Below are positions 6,301 through 6,958 of a DNA stretch of 6,958 nt, one piece after another; the stretch's first letter is position 1, and each line of letters begins with the position of its first letter. The stretch lies in NCBI GenBank assembly GCA_044865965.1, contig JBIOTP010000364.1:1-6958 (forward strand), given 5' to 3'. This DNA comes from Solirubrobacter sp044865965. Lineage in GTDB: Bacteria > Actinomycetota > Thermoleophilia > Solirubrobacterales > Solirubrobacteraceae. The translations under genes and the position numbers were made by a program. The notes beneath the pieces are model-generated. The model did not search any database, was not told the origin of the DNA, and saw only the letters and a program-made list of their open reading frames with translations.

Positions 6301-6913
6301 CGACGCCTCCGGCGGCCCGGGCATCACGGTGACCGGCGATCCGGTGTCGGTCACCAACGGCGGCACCGCGACGCTCCACCTGAACTGGGCGAACGTCGCC
6401 GACAACGGCACCTACATGGGCCTCGTGACCTACCACCAGTCGGCGACGCCGAACACCGGCGACATCGCCGCGTTCTCGCTCGTCGAGCTCACGCGGACGG
6501 GCGCCGCGACGCCGTCGCCGGCGCCGGCGCCGGCCAGCGGCGGCAGCGGCAGCGGGACGGCGACGCAGGGCGGCGCGGTGGCGCCGGGCGTCGGCAGCCT
6601 GCCGGGCGCCGCGGGGCGGGGAGGGTCGGCCCGGGCCGCCCTCAAGCTCGCCATCCGCTCCGCCTCCGTGCGCGGACGCACGCTCACGCTGCGCCTGCGC
6701 AGCGGGCAGGCCGCCAGCGTGCGGGCCTCGGTGAAGCGCGGCGCCCGCTTCGTGGCGAGGGCCACGGGGCGGCGCGTCGAGGCGTCCACGAAGACCGCCA
6801 CGCTGCGGCTGCGGCTGAGCCGCGCGCTGCGGCCCGGCATCTACACGGTCAAGGTGATCGCCACCGACGGCGCGTCGCAGTTCGTGCAGCGCGTCACGCT
6901 GCGCGTCGCCTGA
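3386..6913 (+). CDS. Secreted S8 subtilase with I9, PA, Fn3-like, PPC-like and basic C-terminal domains
   Basis: This 1175-residue secreted serine endopeptidase has a Sec signal peptide (1-32, cleavage probably after AQA, no twin-arginine) and an I9 propeptide (about 36-140, KTYIVQLKDAP to VFEDE) that would inhibit and fold the enzyme. The S8 domain (about 185-665) has an intact triad: Asp193 in VVDTGIQPGH, His270 in DDDGHGTHTASTAAG and Ser608 in GTSMASPHVAG, with oxyanion Asn380 in NSAGNAGPG. A PA domain (about 446-545) is inserted before the serine. An Fn3-like domain (about 690-803) follows, then a PPC-like beta domain (about 865-966) with a DPNGDGNFSDG acidic loop, another beta segment (about 978-1037), and a Pro/Ala/Gly/Ser linker (1041-1080). 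A basic domain (1085-1175) ends the protein. The six cysteines form three close pairs (226/237, 313/325, 457/474). No LPxTG or terminal membrane helix is present. The layout resembles plant cucumisin-type subtilases. The gene is monocistronic; substrate unknown. Confidence 0.95.
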   Translation: MHESRGARPGRLVRSAVAVAAVALALPAGAQAAGAKTYIVQLKDAPLASYTGGVKGIRGTSPKVTGRKLKVDSANGLDYRAFLASRQKAVLDLLSGARPAVIDSYRNAFAGFAAKLTADQADQLRKSPGVANVFEDELLQPATDDSDERLGGPFGDGAAYLRLTDPVVGLWNTLGGPAAADGAGSGVIVGVVDTGIQPGHPSFADTPEDGYIGDEFQAPEVWDGACQAGTGFRTSDCNNKLIGARYFVDGFGRNNLDPESFLSPRDDDGHGTHTASTAAGNYGVDPVIDGNDLGVDLISGISPRSYVAAYKVCWNGNLVTSPAGCSSVDSVAAIDQAVADGVDVINFSVGSNSSRVLDANGAAFLGAFDAGVFVANSAGNAGPGASTVGSPASVPWLTTVGADTLHRAFTSRVTVTRPDEPFSVKGASVTNELPDSPLADAANSARAGVPAANAELCMDNTLDPAKVAGKVVLCLRGNNARINKSHNVMRAGGVGMILYNASDAQDLDTDTHWVPSAHVNNTNGRRIKDAIARGDASASLTAGSADSDNQEKVVAAFSSRGPQTAVPDIAKPDVVAPGVQILAGAADRPAPTTELRPGQVFQAIQGTSMASPHVAGAGALLTQAHPTLSPAEIKSQLMETANPNVVKENGVTPATVFDQGSGEIDPNKAANSGLVLDATTDDYLSYLEFVDPSIVSGDIPKLRSSDLNLASISFSKVAGSDTTTRVFKSIDSSATRWTISFEAIPGVRAELVSPEQFFTIKPGQTQAVTVKLTNVSAPLDAYVQGALVLTSGARKVRIPISVNPVALAPPTKLSVSTGTAGGSQDITLKTGYTGSLSGLGWGLATPDIQAGKRISATTGNPNPSGTDPGTQLYPVTVPAGSQLISTRLSNVDGGDPNTDLDLFLYRDPNGDGNFSDGVLVAASAGGDSNESISVPFPATAGKYAVAVVGFATRTGGSVYDLSTWVVSDTTPDDASGGPGITVTGDPVSVTNGGTATLHLNWANVADNGTYMGLVTYHQSATPNTGDIAAFSLVELTRTGAATPSPAPAPASGGSGSGTATQGGAVAPGVGSLPGAAGRGGSARAALKLAIRSASVRGRTLTLRLRSGQAASVRASVKRGARFVARATGRRVEASTKTATLRLRLSRALRPGIYTVKVIATDGASQFVQRVTLRVA

Positions 6914-6924
6914 GCTGAGCCCCA

Positions 6925-6955
6925 CCGCCGTGGGCCCCGTGCGGGCTCACGGCGG
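6925..6955 (+). terminator. Strong hairpin terminator after the subtilase gene
   Basis: CCGCCGTG (6925-6932) pairs perfectly with CACGGCGG (6948-6955). Inside, G6933 and T6947 can form a G-U wobble, and GCCC (6934-6937) pairs with GGGC (6943-6946), leaving a 5-base loop. This makes a 13-bp GC-rich stem starting 11 bases after the TGA. No T-run is visible in the three bases that remain, so it may be an intrinsic terminator without a U-tract, or its tail may lie outside the window. Confidence 0.7.
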
Positions 6956-6958
6956 CGG

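Noticed and set aside
3530..6925. Very long open frame of 1131 codons on the minus strand
   Set aside because: It is antisense to the subtilase, whose motifs are unmistakable. Long stop-free antisense frames are expected at this GC content, and its translation is rich in Arg, Ala and Gly without recognisable domains.

Overview
The window is very GC-rich, with G or C at nearly every third codon position, short intergenic gaps and sparse Shine-Dalgarno sequences. Its gene content (an actinobacterial VLRF1-type peptidyl-tRNA hydrolase, DUF4395, a eukaryotic-type UDP-sugar pyrophosphorylase, and a large secreted subtilase with a basic C-terminal beta domain) points to a high-GC actinobacterium. 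Thermoleophilia/Solirubrobacterales is my best guess; this is an inference from style and content, not a database result.

Layout. Bases 1-195 are the 3' end of a plus-strand gene whose C-terminus resembles YceH/DUF480. A possibly leaderless plus-strand pair follows: a DUF4395 membrane protein with two CxxC motifs (215-691), then an acVLRF1-like peptidyl-tRNA hydrolase (661-1335) overlapping it by 31 bases. A recognisable promoter (1355-1382) then appears to drive a 30-residue, single-span membrane ORF that starts at the predicted transcription start (1389-1481). On the minus strand, reading back from 3260, an NYN/PIN-like nuclease gene (3260-2877) and a UTP-glucose-1-phosphate uridylyltransferase-type gene (2865-1456) are 11 bases apart and probably form an operon. 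The end of that operon overlaps the end of the 30-residue ORF tail to tail. The 125-base divergent gap 3261-3385 holds a probable promoter and a good ribosome binding site for a 1175-residue secreted S8 subtilase (3386-6913), which is followed by a strong hairpin at 6925-6955.

How they fit. The plus-strand trio and the minus-strand pair look like chromosomal housekeeping. acVLRF1 would release nascent chains from stalled ribosomes, the NYN protein would cut RNA, and the uridylyltransferase would supply UDP-glucose for envelope glycans. The subtilase stands alone with its own promoter and terminator. It is built like plant cucumisin-type subtilases (I9 propeptide, catalytic domain split by a PA domain, Fn3-like domain), extended by a PPC-like domain, a low-complexity linker and a strongly basic terminal domain. 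I see no mobile element, CRISPR array, tRNA or rRNA, and no clear defence system. The least described items are the 30-residue leaderless ORF and the basic C-terminal domain of the protease.
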